Shown here: positions 47,626-57,590 of the stretch, piece by piece
Layout of the letters: each line of letters begins with the position of its first letter
How positions within the stretch are numbered: position 1 is the stretch's first letter
Origin: CADEEN01 sp963816315
GTDB taxonomy: Bacteria > Pseudomonadota > Gammaproteobacteria > Burkholderiales > Burkholderiaceae_C
NCBI GenBank assembly: GCA_963816315.1
Contig: CAWFJZ010000004.1
Span: forward strand, 62,001-126,000
Reading direction: 5' to 3'
DNA length: 64,000 bases
Translations under genes and position numbers: made by a program
The notes under the pieces: generated by a model
Seen by the model: the letters and a program-made list of their open reading frames with translations, nothing else
Databases searched by the model: none
What the model was told of the DNA's origin: nothing

Positions 47626-48398
47626 TGGCGGGCTGGCTGCAAAGACGCCGCGAAGCGCGTGCGCTGCAGCGCCGCGCGATTTCAGATGTGCTCTGGCAAG
47701 AGTGCCTGGTCGATCTGCCCTTCGTCGCCGCGCGGCCGCCCGAGCAGCAGGAGCGCCTGCGCCGCATGGCCAGCCTGTTCCTCGATCGCAAGGAGTTCGC
47801 CGGTGCACAAGGCTTCGTTGTCACCGATCGCATTGCGCTGACGGTCGCGCTTCAGGCCTGCCTGCCGGTATTGGAGCTGGGCCTCGATCACTACGACGCT
47901 TTCGTCGGCATCGTCATGCACGGCGATGCCGTGGTTGCCACGCGCGAAGTCGTGGACGAACACGGCATCGTGCACGCCTATGACGAAGAACTCGCCGGCG
48001 AAGCGATGGAAGGCGGGCCGCTGATGTTGTCGTGGGCCGACGTGCTGCCCAGCAAAGACGGCGACGCACCTCCGACGGCCTACAACGTCGTCATCCACGA
48101 GTTCGCGCATGTGCTCGATCTGCGCGACGGCCAGGCCGACGGCATCCCCGTTCTCGCCAGCACCGCTGAACGACGGGCCTGGAGCGAAGTGCTGGTGCCC
48201 GAGTACGACCGCTTCTGCGAGCGCGTCGTTTGCGGCTACGAGACCGTGCTCGATCCCTACGCCGCTGAAGCGCCGGACGAATTCTTTGCCGTCTCCTCGG
48301 AAGCCTTCTTCGTCACCCCGCAGGCGCTGAAAGAAGAACAGCCGGCGATGTACCGGCTGTTGTCTTCTTTCTACAAGCAGGACCCCGCGGTGTACTAA
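47625..48398 (+). CDS. mtfA: M90-family zinc peptidase MtfA
   Basis: Zinc metallopeptidase related to MtfA of E. coli, which titrates the Mlc glucose repressor and has aminopeptidase activity. The zinc motif is HEFAHVLD (HExxH) in NVVIHEFAHVLDLRDGQADG; the more distal ligand region is PDEFFAVSSEAFF. LDRKEFAGAQGFVVTDRIAL and YDAFVGIVMHGDAVV are family segments. 257 residues. The 3' end overlaps the convergent clpA stop by four bases. Confidence 0.94.
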   Translation: MAGWLQRRREARALQRRAISDVLWQECLVDLPFVAARPPEQQERLRRMASLFLDRKEFAGAQGFVVTDRIALTVALQACLPVLELGLDHYDAFVGIVMHGDAVVATREVVDEHGIVHAYDEELAGEAMEGGPLMLSWADVLPSKDGDAPPTAYNVVIHEFAHVLDLRDGQADGIPVLASTAERRAWSEVLVPEYDRFCERVVCGYETVLDPYAAEAPDEFFAVSSEAFFVTPQALKEEQPAMYRLLSSFYKQDPAVY

Positions 48399-50705
48399 GA
48401 CGTTGCCGCCGACTCCGCCTTCGGCTTGTCGCTCTTCTTCGCCGGCTGGATGTCGAGCAGCGCTTCGCCCTTGTCGTCGATATCGACCGTCAGGCGCCCG
48501 CCATCCGTCAGGCGGCCGAACAACAACTCGTCGGCCAGCGCACGGCGGATCGTGTCCTGAATCGCGCGCTGCATCGGCCGTGCGCCCATCAGCGGATCGA
48601 AGCCCTTCTTCGCCAGATGCGCGCGCAGCTTGTCGGTGAAGGTGACCTCGACCTTCTTCTCGGCGAGCTGGCCTTCGAGTTCGAGCAGGAACTTGTCGAC
48701 CACGCGCAGGATGATCTCTTCATCGAGCGAGCGGAAGTTGATGATCGCGTCGAGCCGGTTGCGGAACTCGGGCGTGAACAAGCGCTTGATGTCGGCCATC
48801 TCGTCGCCCTGCTCGCGCTTGGTCGTGAAACCGATGGTCGATTTGTTCAGCGTCTCGGCGCCGGCGTTGGTCGTCATGATGATGACGATGTTGCGGAAGT
48901 CGGCCTTGCGGCCGTTGTTGTCGGTCAGCGTGCCGTGGTCCATGACCTGCAGCAGCACGTTGAACACATCCGGGTGCGCCTTCTCGATCTCGTCCATCAG
49001 CAGCACCGCATGCGGCTTCTTCGTCACCGCTTCGGTCAGCAGCCCGCCCTGGTCGAAGCCGACATAGCCCGGCGGCGCGCCGATCAGCCGCGAGACCGCG
49101 TGGCGCTCCATGTACTCGCTCATGTCGAAGCGGATCAGCTCGATGCCCAGGATGAAGGCGAGCTGCTTGGCGACTTCGGTCTTGCCGACGCCCGTCGGGC
49201 CGCTGAACAAGAACGAGCCGATCGGCTTTTCCGGTTTGCCCAGACCCGAGCGCGCCATCTTGATCGCCGCGGCCAGCGCGTCGATCGCCGCGTCCTGGCC
49301 GAAGACGACGCTCTTCAGGTCGCGGTCGAGCGTCTTCAACTTGCTGCGGTCGTCCGACGAAACGGAAGCCGGCGGGATGCGCGCGATCTTGGAGACGATC
49401 TCTTCGACCTCGAGCCGCGTGATCGTCTTCTTCTGCTTGGCCTTGGGCAGGATGCGTTGCGCAGCACCCGCCTCATCGATGACGTCGATCGCCTTGTCCG
49501 GCAGATGCCTGTCGTTGATGTACTTGGCCGAGAGTTCGGCAGCAGCCTGCAACGCCGTCAGCGCGTACTTGACCTGGTGGTGTTCCTCGAAGCGCGACTT
49601 CAGGCCCTTCAAAATCTCGATCGTCTGCTCGACGCTCGGCTCGCCGATGTCGATCTTCTGGAAGCGCCGCGACAACGCCGCGTCCTTCTCGAAGATGCCA
49701 CGGTACTCGGTGAAGGTGGTCGCGCCGATGCATTTGATCTGCCCGGACGACAGCGCCGGCTTCAACAAGTTGCTCGCATCGAGCGTGCCACCGGAAGCCG
49801 CGCCGGCGCCGATCAGCGTGTGAATCTCGTCGATGAACAGGATCGAGCCCGGCTGGTCCTTGAGAGCCTTCAGCACGCCCTTCAAGCGCTGCTCGAAGTC
49901 GCCGCGGTATTTCGTGCCGGCCAAGAGCGCGCCCATGTCGAGCGAATAGACCGTGGCATCGCCGAGCACCTCGGGCACGTCGGCCTGCGTGATGCGCCAG
50001 GCCAGACCCTTCGGCGATCGCCGTCTTGCCGACGCCGGCCTCGCCGACCAGCAGCGGGTTGTTCTTGCGCCGGCGGCACAGCACCTGGATCACGCGCTCG
50101 ACCTCGTTCTCGCGGCCGATCAGCGGATCGATCCGTCCTTCGCGCGCCAACTGGTTCAGGTTCTGCGTGAACTGGTCGAGCGGCGAGCCCTTGCCGTCAC
50201 CGGCCTCTTCCTTCTCGCCCTCGCTGCTGCCACTGCTCTCGTTGCTCTTCGCCGGCTCCGGCGGATCGCTCTTCTTGATGCCGTGGGCGATGAAGTTCAC
50301 CACGTCCAGCCGCGTCACGCCTTGCTGGTGCAGGTAGTACACGGCGTGCGAATCCTTCTCGCCGAAGATCGCCACCAGCACGTTGGCGCCGGTGACTTCC
50401 TTCTTGCCGCTGCCGGTGCTCTGCACATGCATGATCGCGCGCTGGATCACGCGCTGAAAGCCGAGCGTCGGCTGCGTGTCGACCTCTTCATCGCCGCCGA
50501 CCGTCGGCGTGTTTTCCTTGATGAAGTTGACCAGGCTCTTGCGCAGGTCTTCGATGTTGGCAGCGCAGGCGCGCAGCACCTCGGCCGCCGACGGGTTGTC
50601 CAGCAGCGCGAGCAGCAGGTGCTCCACGGTGATGAACTCGTGGCGCTGCTGGCGTGCTTCGACAAACGCCATGTGCAGACTGACTTCCAACTCTTGCGCG
50701 ATCAT
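48395..50705 (-). CDS. clpA: ATP-dependent Clp protease ATP-binding subunit ClpA (one frame break)
   Basis: AAA+ unfoldase that feeds proteins to ClpP. The start at 50705 (MIAQELEVSLHMAFVEARQQ) gives the Clp-N domain, followed by two AAA+ domains: Walker A GEAGVGKTAIAEG with Walker B ILFIDEIHTLIGAG, and GPTGVGKTEVAKQ with LLMDEIEKAHPDVF. One extra G at the CCC run 50007-50009 breaks the frame just after the first Walker A; the expected GLAWRITQADVPEVLG is recovered without it. The ATG overlaps the clpS stop, the usual coupling. Confidence 0.95.
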
Positions 50706-51058
50706 GCGGCCTCCAATGTGCATTGCAGCGGATGACCCGCTCGCTTGGCCGCAGCCTGCACCAGTTCAACTTTGGTTGCTGCGACGTCCTTGCTATAGAC
50801 CCCGCAAATGCCACGGCCTTCATGGTGAATCTTCAACATGATTTGCGTGGCGGTATCGATGTCATGCAGGAAATACTCCTGCAAAACGAGCACGACGAAC
50901 TCCATCGGCGTGTAGTCGTCGTTGAGCATGACGACCTGGTAGAGCTTCGGCGGCTCGACGCGCTGCTCTTGTTTTTCGGCGACGACCGTGCCCTCGCCGT
51001 CGTCACGCCCCGGCAAAGCGGGGTTGGCGGGCGTTGGGGGCGGAGCTGGCGTGGCCAT
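50702..51058 (-). CDS. clpS: ClpA adaptor protein ClpS
   Basis: Adaptor that delivers N-degron substrates to ClpAP. The start at 51058 (MATPAPPPTPANPALPG) gives a flexible N-terminal tail, then YQVVMLNDDYTPMEFVVLVL, FLHDIDTATQIMLKIHHEG and GICGVYSKDVAATKVE. The residues that form the N-degron pocket (NDDYTPMEFV) are present. Overlaps clpA. Confidence 0.97.
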   Translation of the reverse strand: MATPAPPPTPANPALPGRDDGEGTVVAEKQEQRVEPPKLYQVVMLNDDYTPMEFVVLVLQEYFLHDIDTATQIMLKIHHEGRGICGVYSKDVAATKVELVQAAAKRAGHPLQCTLEAA

Positions 51059-51152
51059 GAGGACAATTTTAAGCTGCGGCAACTTGCCCGACTGCAAGAG
51101 CAGGTGGCACCTGAGCACGGCTTCTCAAGCCGGGCCTTTCATGGACATTGGA

Positions 51153-51182
51153 TTGACAAACCTTGCGCAGAGTATTGACAAT
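51153..51182 (+). promoter_or_regulatory. Candidate promoter of the cold-shock gene
   Basis: A perfect TTGACA (51153-51158) and GACAAT (51177-51182) are separated by 18 bases. The start codon of the cold-shock gene is 42 bases downstream, leaving a leader of about 35 bases. A second TTGACA lies at 51175-51180. AT content here is well above the window average. Confidence 0.6.
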
Positions 51183-51224
51183 ACATTCATTGCTGAGTAG
51201 TCGATTCGTTCAGAGGTAGTCATC

Positions 51225-51473
51225 ATGGCATTAGGTCGCGTCAAGTGGTTCAACGACGCCAAGGGTTTCGGCTTTATCGAGCCGGAAGGCGGTGGAGCCG
51301 ATGTTTTTGCCCATTTTTCAGCCATCCAGATGGAAGGCTTTCGCACTTTGAAGCAGGGCGGTCGCGTGTCGTACGACGTGCTTCAGGGCCCGAAGGGCGA
51401 TCAGGCGCAGAACATACAGCCGGTGGAAGAAGTGGTCAGCGGCAGCACCGCGCCCGTCAGCACCACCGGCTGA
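51225..51473 (+). CDS. CspA-family cold-shock protein
   Basis: Single-stranded nucleic-acid-binding protein. RNP1-like KGFGFIEPEGGG and RNP2-like DVFAHFSAIQ motifs are clear, after GRVKWFNDA. 82 residues; the C-terminus (VVSGSTAPVSTTG) is a little longer than in the minimal CspA fold of about 67-70 residues. A terminator hairpin follows. Confidence 0.96.
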   Translation: MALGRVKWFNDAKGFGFIEPEGGGADVFAHFSAIQMEGFRTLKQGGRVSYDVLQGPKGDQAQNIQPVEEVVSGSTAPVSTTG

Positions 51474-51498
51474 CCGCGCCATAAACGGCAGTTCAAAC

Positions 51499-51532
51499 GA
51501 CAAAGAGCCCGCCTCGCGCGGGCTGCTTTGTC
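51499..51532. terminator. Terminator hairpin after the cold-shock gene
   Basis: GACAAAG plus AGCCCGC (51499-51512) pair with GCGGGCT plus CTTTGTC (51518-51532) with one bulged G. A-rich and T-rich outer arms make it usable in both directions, for the cold-shock gene and for the convergent MoaD-like gene. Confidence 0.85.
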
Positions 51533-51562
51533 GTCTCTGCAAGGTCAACGCCGAACCCAAGA

Positions 51563-51820
51563 TCAGCCGCCGCTGAGCGCCAACACGAGGGCCACGAAGT
51601 CGTCCGCCTGCAGCGCATGGCCGAGCTCGCGCACACTGAGGCCGTTGACGAAGACACGCATGTGCGGCCGCAGCAGGTTCTGCTCATCGACGACGCGAAA
51701 ACGCAGTCCGGGGTAGCGGCGCTCGAGGTCGGCGAACAACGCGTGCAGCGTGTCGCCGACGGCCTCGACCTGCGATGCGTGCGTGTACGACCTGAGCGCG
51801 CCGGGGATCAGCACCTTCAT
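51563..51820 (-). CDS. MoaD/ThiS-like sulfur-carrier or ubiquitin-fold protein
   Basis: 85-residue beta-grasp protein ending in the diglycine needed for activation and thiocarboxylation (LVLALSGG). Other features are LIPGALRSYTHASQVEAVGD, LERRYPGLRFRVVDEQN and HMRVFVNGLSVRELG. No moaE, thiG or E1-like enzyme is nearby, so molybdopterin or thiazole synthesis is not implied. It lies 37 bases after a BNR-repeat gene, which I infer to be its functional partner; the pathway is unknown. Confidence 0.82.
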   Translation of the reverse strand: MKVLIPGALRSYTHASQVEAVGDTLHALFADLERRYPGLRFRVVDEQNLLRPHMRVFVNGLSVRELGHALQADDFVALVLALSGG

Positions 51821-51857
51821 CGGGCCGCCTGCGCTGCGCCTGATGCGCGACCGCGGT

Positions 51858-52970
51858 TCATGCGAGCTCGGCTACCTCCACCGCGTAGATCTCCGGCAGA
51901 TGCCGCGCGATGTTCGACCAGCGCGCGCCCTCGTCACGGCCGATCCAAAGCTCGCCGCTGGTGGTGCCAACGTACAGCGCTGGCGCCGCCTGCGTGTCCA
52001 CCGTCATGGCCTGACGCTTCAATGTCCACCAAGCCTGCGTCTCGGGCAGGCCCTGGTCCAGGCGCTGCCAGGTGCGGCCGCCATTGCGCGTGACGTAGGC
52101 CGCCGGACGGCCGTCGGGACTGGTGCGCGGCCAAACGGCGGTGCCGTCCATCGGGAACACCCAGGCCGTGTCGGCGTCACGCGGATGCACGACCATCGGG
52201 AAGCCGATGTCGCCGACGCGCTTGGGCATCTTGCGGCCGATGCGTTGCCACGTACTCCTCGGCCGATCGAGCCGGTAGATGCCGCAGTGGTTCTGCTGGT
52301 ACAGCCGGTCCGGGTTGCTCGGGCACAGGCGCACGCAATGCGGGTCGTGGAAGGTCACGGTGGTGGCATCGAAGCCCTCGACCACCTCCATGCCCTCGAT
52401 CAGCGTTGACCAACTTCGGCCTGCGTCGCGCGACTCGTGCACGCCACCGCCAGACATCGCGAAGTAAAGGTGCGACGCGTCCCGCGGATCGACGATCACC
52501 GAATGCAGCTTCGGCCCGTCGGGCGTGCCGTCCTGCACCGAGCCCATCCACTCGCGGAACTGCGGGTCGTCGTTCACCGCCGGCAGCGGCGTCCAGCTGA
52601 CACCGCCGTCCTCCGAGCGGAACAGGCCTTGCGGCGAGGTGCCGGCGTACCAGCTGTCGCGCTCGCTGGCATGCCCCGGGGTCAGCCAGAAGGTGTGATC
52701 GACCGAGCGGGCAGGCGGGCCGCCGTCGGCTGGTTTGGCAAAGGCAGGCGGTTGCCGCGCCTCCTTCCAAGTGCGGCCGAAGTCGGTGGAGCGAAAGATC
52801 GTCGGGCCGAGATGGCCGGTCTTGGCCGCGGCCAATAGCGTGCGGCCGTCGCGAGGATCGAGCTGAACGTGGCTGATGTTGTGGCCGAGGAAATGCGGGC
52901 CGTCCGCCACCCAGGCCTTGCGCCGCGCGTCGCCGTGGAAAAGCCAAACGCCCTTGCGCGTGGCCACCAT
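51858..52970 (-). CDS. BNR-repeat (sialidase-like beta-propeller) protein
   Basis: 370-residue predicted beta-propeller with repeated Asp-box-like motifs: STDFGRTWKEA, SEDGGVSWTPL, SRDAGRSWSTL and TRNGGRTWQRL. It starts near VATRKGVWLFHGD; no signal peptide is seen, so it is probably cytoplasmic. The catalytic tyrosine/arginine set of true sialidases is not evident. It sits directly upstream of a diglycine MoaD/ThiS-like gene and downstream of a VOC gene. The biochemical role is unknown. The exact start is uncertain because sequence continues open upstream of 52970. Confidence 0.8.
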   Translation of the reverse strand: MVATRKGVWLFHGDARRKAWVADGPHFLGHNISHVQLDPRDGRTLLAAAKTGHLGPTIFRSTDFGRTWKEARQPPAFAKPADGGPPARSVDHTFWLTPGHASERDSWYAGTSPQGLFRSEDGGVSWTPLPAVNDDPQFREWMGSVQDGTPDGPKLHSVIVDPRDASHLYFAMSGGGVHESRDAGRSWSTLIEGMEVVEGFDATTVTFHDPHCVRLCPSNPDRLYQQNHCGIYRLDRPRSTWQRIGRKMPKRVGDIGFPMVVHPRDADTAWVFPMDGTAVWPRTSPDGRPAAYVTRNGGRTWQRLDQGLPETQAWWTLKRQAMTVDTQAAPALYVGTTSGELWIGRDEGARWSNIARHLPEIYAVEVAELA

Positions 52971-53010
52971 GATGACAAGGGCTTCGGCGACGCGCGGGTC
53001 GTACCGCGCG

Positions 53011-53460
53011 TCATTTGAACGCGATCGGCGCGCCGTTGACGGCCCAGCTCACGCCGAAGCGGTCCGTCAACATGCCGAAGGTCTGGGCCCAGAACGCAGG
53101 CGCCATCGGCATCGTCACCTGCCCGCCCTGGGTCAGCGCGTTGAACGCACTGTGAGCCTGATCGACGGTGTCGTACTGCAGCGCGAGCATCACGCCCTTG
53201 ACGCCGTCGTACGGCAGCCCGGGTGGCGTATCGCCGGCAAACAGCATGGCGCCTCCGGGCAGTGCCAAGCATGCATGCATGATGCCGTCGCCGCTGGGCA
53301 CACCCGCGTCGCAACAGCCTTCACTCGGCATGGCCGAGGCAGGCATGTCGGCATAACTCATCATGGTTTCGATTTTCGCGCCGAGTGCCTTTTCGTAGAA
53401 CGCGAAGGCCTCGCGGGTCGTGCCGTCGAAGCTGAGATAGGGGGTCAAGGTGATGGACAT
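53011..53460 (-). CDS. VOC/PhnB-like protein
   Basis: Member of the vicinal-oxygen-chelate superfamily, PhnB-like subgroup. It starts at 53460 (MSITLTPYLSFDGTTREAFA). Typical segments are FYEKALGAKIETMMSYADMP, GIMHACLALPGGAMLFAGD and FWAQTFGMLTDRFGVSWAVN. About 149 residues. PhnB-like proteins bind small molecules and their activities are mostly unknown. The upstream 136 bases up to the IS66 end contain no gene; they hold one arm of a split terminator. Confidence 0.85.
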   Translation of the reverse strand: MSITLTPYLSFDGTTREAFAFYEKALGAKIETMMSYADMPASAMPSEGCCDAGVPSGDGIMHACLALPGGAMLFAGDTPPGLPYDGVKGVMLALQYDTVDQAHSAFNALTQGGQVTMPMAPAFWAQTFGMLTDRFGVSWAVNGAPIAFK

Positions 53461-53596
53461 GTTGGGCTCCAGTTGCAAAAGTGGATGGATTCATGGTGCC
53501 GGCATCTTCACGACGGATCGACAGGTCGCAATTCGACGGCATCCATGAAACTTTCTCCCTCGAGAACCGCGATGAAACAAAAAACCCCAGTCGAAC

Positions 53597-53624
53597 GTAA
53601 GCGGCCAGCCAACACATGTTGACC
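53597..53624. repeat. IS66 left inverted repeat
   Basis: Begins GTAAGCGGCCAGCCAACACA; matches the complement of the other end (56086-56113) at 24 of 28 positions, with differences at positions 9, 13, 14 and 27. Confidence 0.93.
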
Positions 53625-53649
53625 GCGGACGCGATTGATGTCGGGCGTG

Positions 53650-55233
53650 TCAGCCGGCTGGGGTCCAACGGTGCGGCAGCAGCGCGTCGATCTGGCTGGC
53701 GCGCTGTGTGGGCAGCCGCTCGAGCACGTCCTTTAGGTAAGCATACGGGTCGTGCTCGTTGAGCTTGGCCGACTGGATCAAGCTCGTGATTGCTGCGGCG
53801 CGCTGTCCGGCCGCCAGCGTGCCGGCGAACAGCCAGTTCTTGCGCCCGGTCGCCCAGGGCCGGATCTGCTGCTCGTCGTGGTTGTTGTCGATCGGCAGCC
53901 GCGCATCGTCCAGGTAGCGCGTCAACGCCGCCCAGCGGTTCAAGCTGTAGTCGATCGCCTTGGCCGTACCCGTGCCGTCGGTCACCTTCGCACGCTGCGC
54001 AGTGAGCCAGCCGTGCAGCGCATCGGCAATCGGTGCCGATCGTCGTCGCCGGTGGTCGAGGTGCGCGTCCAGTGGCAGCGCCTTGATCTCACGCTCCACG
54101 CCATACAGCTGCCCGATCAACTCGACGGCCGTTGCGGCAACCACGCTCTTGCCCGACAAGTGCAACTCGACGAACTTGCGCCGCGCATGCGCCATGCAGC
54201 CGACCTCGGTCACGCCGCGTGCGAACAGCGCCTTGTAGCCGCTGAAGTCGTCGCACACCAGGTGGCCGGTCCAGGCAAGCTGATCGTGTTCGCGCCTGGC
54301 AGCGTCGTGGCCGAGGAAGGCGCGCGCGTGTTCGCCCGAGCGGCTGTCGGTGAAGTCGTAGACCACCGCCTTCAAGCCCTCCTGCGCCGCGGCCGCGTAG
54401 GCCCACAGGTACGAGCGGTGCGTGCGTCCTTTGCCCGGGGCGAGCATGGCCACCGGCGTCTCGTCAGCGTGCAGCACCTGGCATTGCAGCAGTTGGCTCT
54501 TGAGCGCGTCGGCCAGCGGCTGCAAGCGTGCGCCGCACTGGCCCACCCAGGCCGCCAGCGTCGAGCGCGGGATCGCAAGACCGGCTCTGCCGAAGATGGC
54601 CTCTTGCCGGTACAGCGGCAGGTGGTCCGCATGCTTGGCTACCAGCACTTGGGCCAGCAGGCCGGCGGTGGGGATGCCCTTGTCGATCACGGCCGCGGGC
54701 ACCGGCGCTTGCACCAGCGTCTTGCACTGTGCGCAGGCCCATTTGCCGCGCACGTGGCGCTCGACCGTGAACACGCCGGGCGTGTAGTCGAGCTTCTCGC
54801 TCACGTCTTCGCCCACGCGCTTCATCGCACAGCCACAGGCGCAGTTGGTGTTGTCGGGCTCGTGGTGCCGCTCAACGCGCGGCAGGCGCGCCGGCAGCGC
54901 AGTGCGCCTGGGTGTTTGCTTGTGCTCGCCGGCCTTGGGCGGCAGGCTGGCCTGTAGCGCTGCGATCTGCTCCTCAATGGCGGCGATGTCGCCGTCCACC
55001 GCTTCGTCGAACAGCGCGCGCTGCTCGGTGCCGAGCTGCTCGCTCTTCTTGCCGTACTGCAGCCGCTTCAACTGCGCGATCTCGAAGGTCAGCTTGTCGA
55101 TCTTGGTGTCGCGCCAGACGATCTCGTGGGCATCGCGGTCGCCGCGATCGAGCAGTTGGCCGATCAGTGCACGCAGTTGATCGGCGTCGAGGCTGTCGAG
55201 TCCTTGGCGATCGATTTGCGTGATGTCGAGCAT
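53650..55233 (-). CDS. tnpC: IS66 transposase TnpC
   Basis: DDE transposase of 527 residues. An N-terminal leucine-rich coiled coil (IDKLTFEIAQLKRLQYGKKS) is followed by a zinc-binding part (NTNCACGCAMKRVGE and CAQCKTLVQAP) and the catalytic core: first aspartate in QVLHADETPVAML, second in LVCDDFSGYKALFARG, and the glutamate in LPIDNNHDEQQIRPWATGRK. The full-length start at 55233 reads MLDITQIDRQGLDSLDADQL. The frame is intact. Confidence 0.95.
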   Translation of the reverse strand: MLDITQIDRQGLDSLDADQLRALIGQLLDRGDRDAHEIVWRDTKIDKLTFEIAQLKRLQYGKKSEQLGTEQRALFDEAVDGDIAAIEEQIAALQASLPPKAGEHKQTPRRTALPARLPRVERHHEPDNTNCACGCAMKRVGEDVSEKLDYTPGVFTVERHVRGKWACAQCKTLVQAPVPAAVIDKGIPTAGLLAQVLVAKHADHLPLYRQEAIFGRAGLAIPRSTLAAWVGQCGARLQPLADALKSQLLQCQVLHADETPVAMLAPGKGRTHRSYLWAYAAAAQEGLKAVVYDFTDSRSGEHARAFLGHDAARREHDQLAWTGHLVCDDFSGYKALFARGVTEVGCMAHARRKFVELHLSGKSVVAATAVELIGQLYGVEREIKALPLDAHLDHRRRRSAPIADALHGWLTAQRAKVTDGTGTAKAIDYSLNRWAALTRYLDDARLPIDNNHDEQQIRPWATGRKNWLFAGTLAAGQRAAAITSLIQSAKLNEHDPYAYLKDVLERLPTQRASQIDALLPHRWTPAG

Positions 55234-55313
55234 GTGCGCAGCAGTGTGCAGCGCGCACCTGCTGCTGACCATCGGCACATGCTCGGATTGATCAGTGTGT
55301 TGGCAACACGCGA

Positions 55314-55649
55314 TCACACCACGGTGATGACGCCGGCCGCGCCGATGCGCTGCCACGGCAGGCCGAGCACGAGCGCGTCGAGCTGTGCGCTGCTCAGGTT
55401 GATGATCGGGTGGTCGTTGGCGCCGGCCCAGACGAAGCGGCCGCGATGCAATCGGCGCGCGGCCAACCAGATGCCGATGCCGTCGTGTACGAGCACCTTC
55501 ATGCGGTTGGCGCGGGCGTTGACGAAGCAGTAGGCGTGGTGCGGACGCGCCGCGCCGAAGACAACCACCACGCGCGCCAGCGCGCTGTCGGTGCCGGCGC
55601 GCATGTCCAGCGGTGCGGTGCTCATCCACACCGCCTCGATCTTGATCAT
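55314..55649 (-). CDS. tnpB: IS66 accessory protein TnpB
   Basis: 111-residue IS66 Orf2-like protein. VWMSTAPLDMRAGTDSALAR and HHAYCFVNARANRMKVLVHD, then GIGIWLAARRLHRGRFVW, are characteristic of this family, which is needed for transposition by an unknown mechanism. It lies between tnpA and tnpC with nine bases to tnpA. Confidence 0.93.
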   Translation of the reverse strand: MIKIEAVWMSTAPLDMRAGTDSALARVVVVFGAARPHHAYCFVNARANRMKVLVHDGIGIWLAARRLHRGRFVWAGANDHPIINLSSAQLDALVLGLPWQRIGAAGVITVV

Positions 55650-55658
55650 GCGTGCGGC

Positions 55659-56060
55659 TCAGCGCAGCAGCTCGCGCAGCCAGGCCGCGCAACCCTCGGC
55701 GGCCAAGGCCGGCCAGGCGATGTTCACGCTCGTGGCGCCGCGCTTGATGTCGATGCGGATGTCGGCGGCAGCTGTTGCTGGTGGCGCGGGCAGCGCCAAG
55801 GCGACGAATGCAGGCGCGGTGCTGCTGGCCGTCGACGGTGCGGCGCTGCCGACGGCTCTGTGCCGCAGCACCCAGCGTCGCAGGAGGTTGGCGTTGACGC
55901 CGTGCGTCAGCGCCACCGCAGCCATCGACACGCCGGGCTGTTCGCACGCGCGCACGGCCTGGGCCTTGAACTCGTCACTGTGTTTACGCCGGCGCCGGCC
56001 CGCCGCCATGACGATCGCTTGATTGGTATGCACGTGTCCACCTCGCTGCTTGGTGGACAC
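55659..56060 (-). CDS. tnpA: IS66 accessory protein TnpA
   Basis: IS66 Orf1-like protein with a helix-turn-helix: RRRKHSDEFKAQAVRACEQP then GVSMAAVALTHGVNANLLRR. It probably starts at GTG 56060, 26 bases inside the right inverted repeat; a shorter start near the RRRRKHSDEF segment is possible. 133 residues. First gene of the element and so the one that would receive read-through from icd. Confidence 0.92.
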   Translation of the reverse strand: MSTKQRGGHVHTNQAIVMAAGRRRRKHSDEFKAQAVRACEQPGVSMAAVALTHGVNANLLRRWVLRHRAVGSAAPSTASSTAPAFVALALPAPPATAAADIRIDIKRGATSVNIAWPALAAEGCAAWLRELLR

Positions 56061-56085
56061 GATGCTCCTTCAACTACGCGTTGCG

Positions 56086-56113
56086 GATCAACATGTGTTC
56101 CCTGACCGCTTAC
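56086..56113. repeat. IS66 right inverted repeat
   Basis: Ends CCCTGACCGCTTAC on the plus strand, immediately before the target duplication AGTCGAAC at 56114-56121. Confidence 0.93.
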
Positions 56114-56184
56114 AGTCGAACCAACGAACTGGGGTTGTTTTGCCTGACGGTGCCGGGACGCCTAGGCGACGCCCTGGCACGGCT

Positions 56185-57438
<1,254 letters not shown>

Positions 57439-57485
57439 GGTGAGCCTGGGCTGGGGTTTGAGGGCAGGGTTTTCGAGAACGGGAA

Positions 57486-57502
57486 ATTCTAGGCCCTGTC
57501 AA
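57486..57502 (-). promoter_or_regulatory. Candidate icd promoter elements
   Basis: On the minus strand TTGACA (57497-57502) and TAGAAT (57486-57491) lie close together, 48 or more bases before the icd start. They are too close to be one -35/-10 pair; TAGAAT may be a -10 with a weak -35 further up. Included as an observation. Confidence 0.3.
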
Positions 57503-57590
57503 CCGAGCCCGATCAGCCGGCGTTGGCGCCCTGCCCTGCAAGCTCCTTTCGTTGGGCGCAGGCATCTTCAAACTTTCGAAAGGTATTGAA

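Larger units (their letters stand above)
53597..56113 (-). mobile_element. Complete IS66-family insertion sequence
   Basis: A 2517-bp element with 28-bp imperfect terminal inverted repeats (24 of 28 matching) beginning GTAAGCGG, as is typical for IS66. It is flanked by a perfect 8-bp target duplication AGTCGAAC (53589-53596 and 56114-56121). It carries three genes in the order tnpA-tnpB-tnpC on the minus strand, all open. The intact duplication and ORFs suggest recent insertion and possible activity. Confidence 0.96.
53583..56136 (-). other. icd terminator hairpin split by the IS66 insertion
   Basis: AACCCCAGT at 53583-53591 and its exact complement ACTGGGGTT at 56128-56136 become neighbours, with an 11-base loop, if the IS66 element and one copy of its 8-bp duplication are removed. 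On the minus strand the rebuilt hairpin is followed by a T run (TTTTTTG) and lies about 50 bases past the icd stop, so it reads as the icd terminator. The insertion point is in the loop. Confidence 0.85.

Noticed and set aside
50000..50020. Programmed frameshift in clpA
   Set aside because: The break falls right after the Walker A motif and would remove most of the protein. It is of the same insertion type as the other breaks, so an error is more likely.
51858..52970. The BNR-repeat protein as a secreted sialidase
   Set aside because: No signal peptide and no evident catalytic residue set; only the Asp-box-like repeats are shared.
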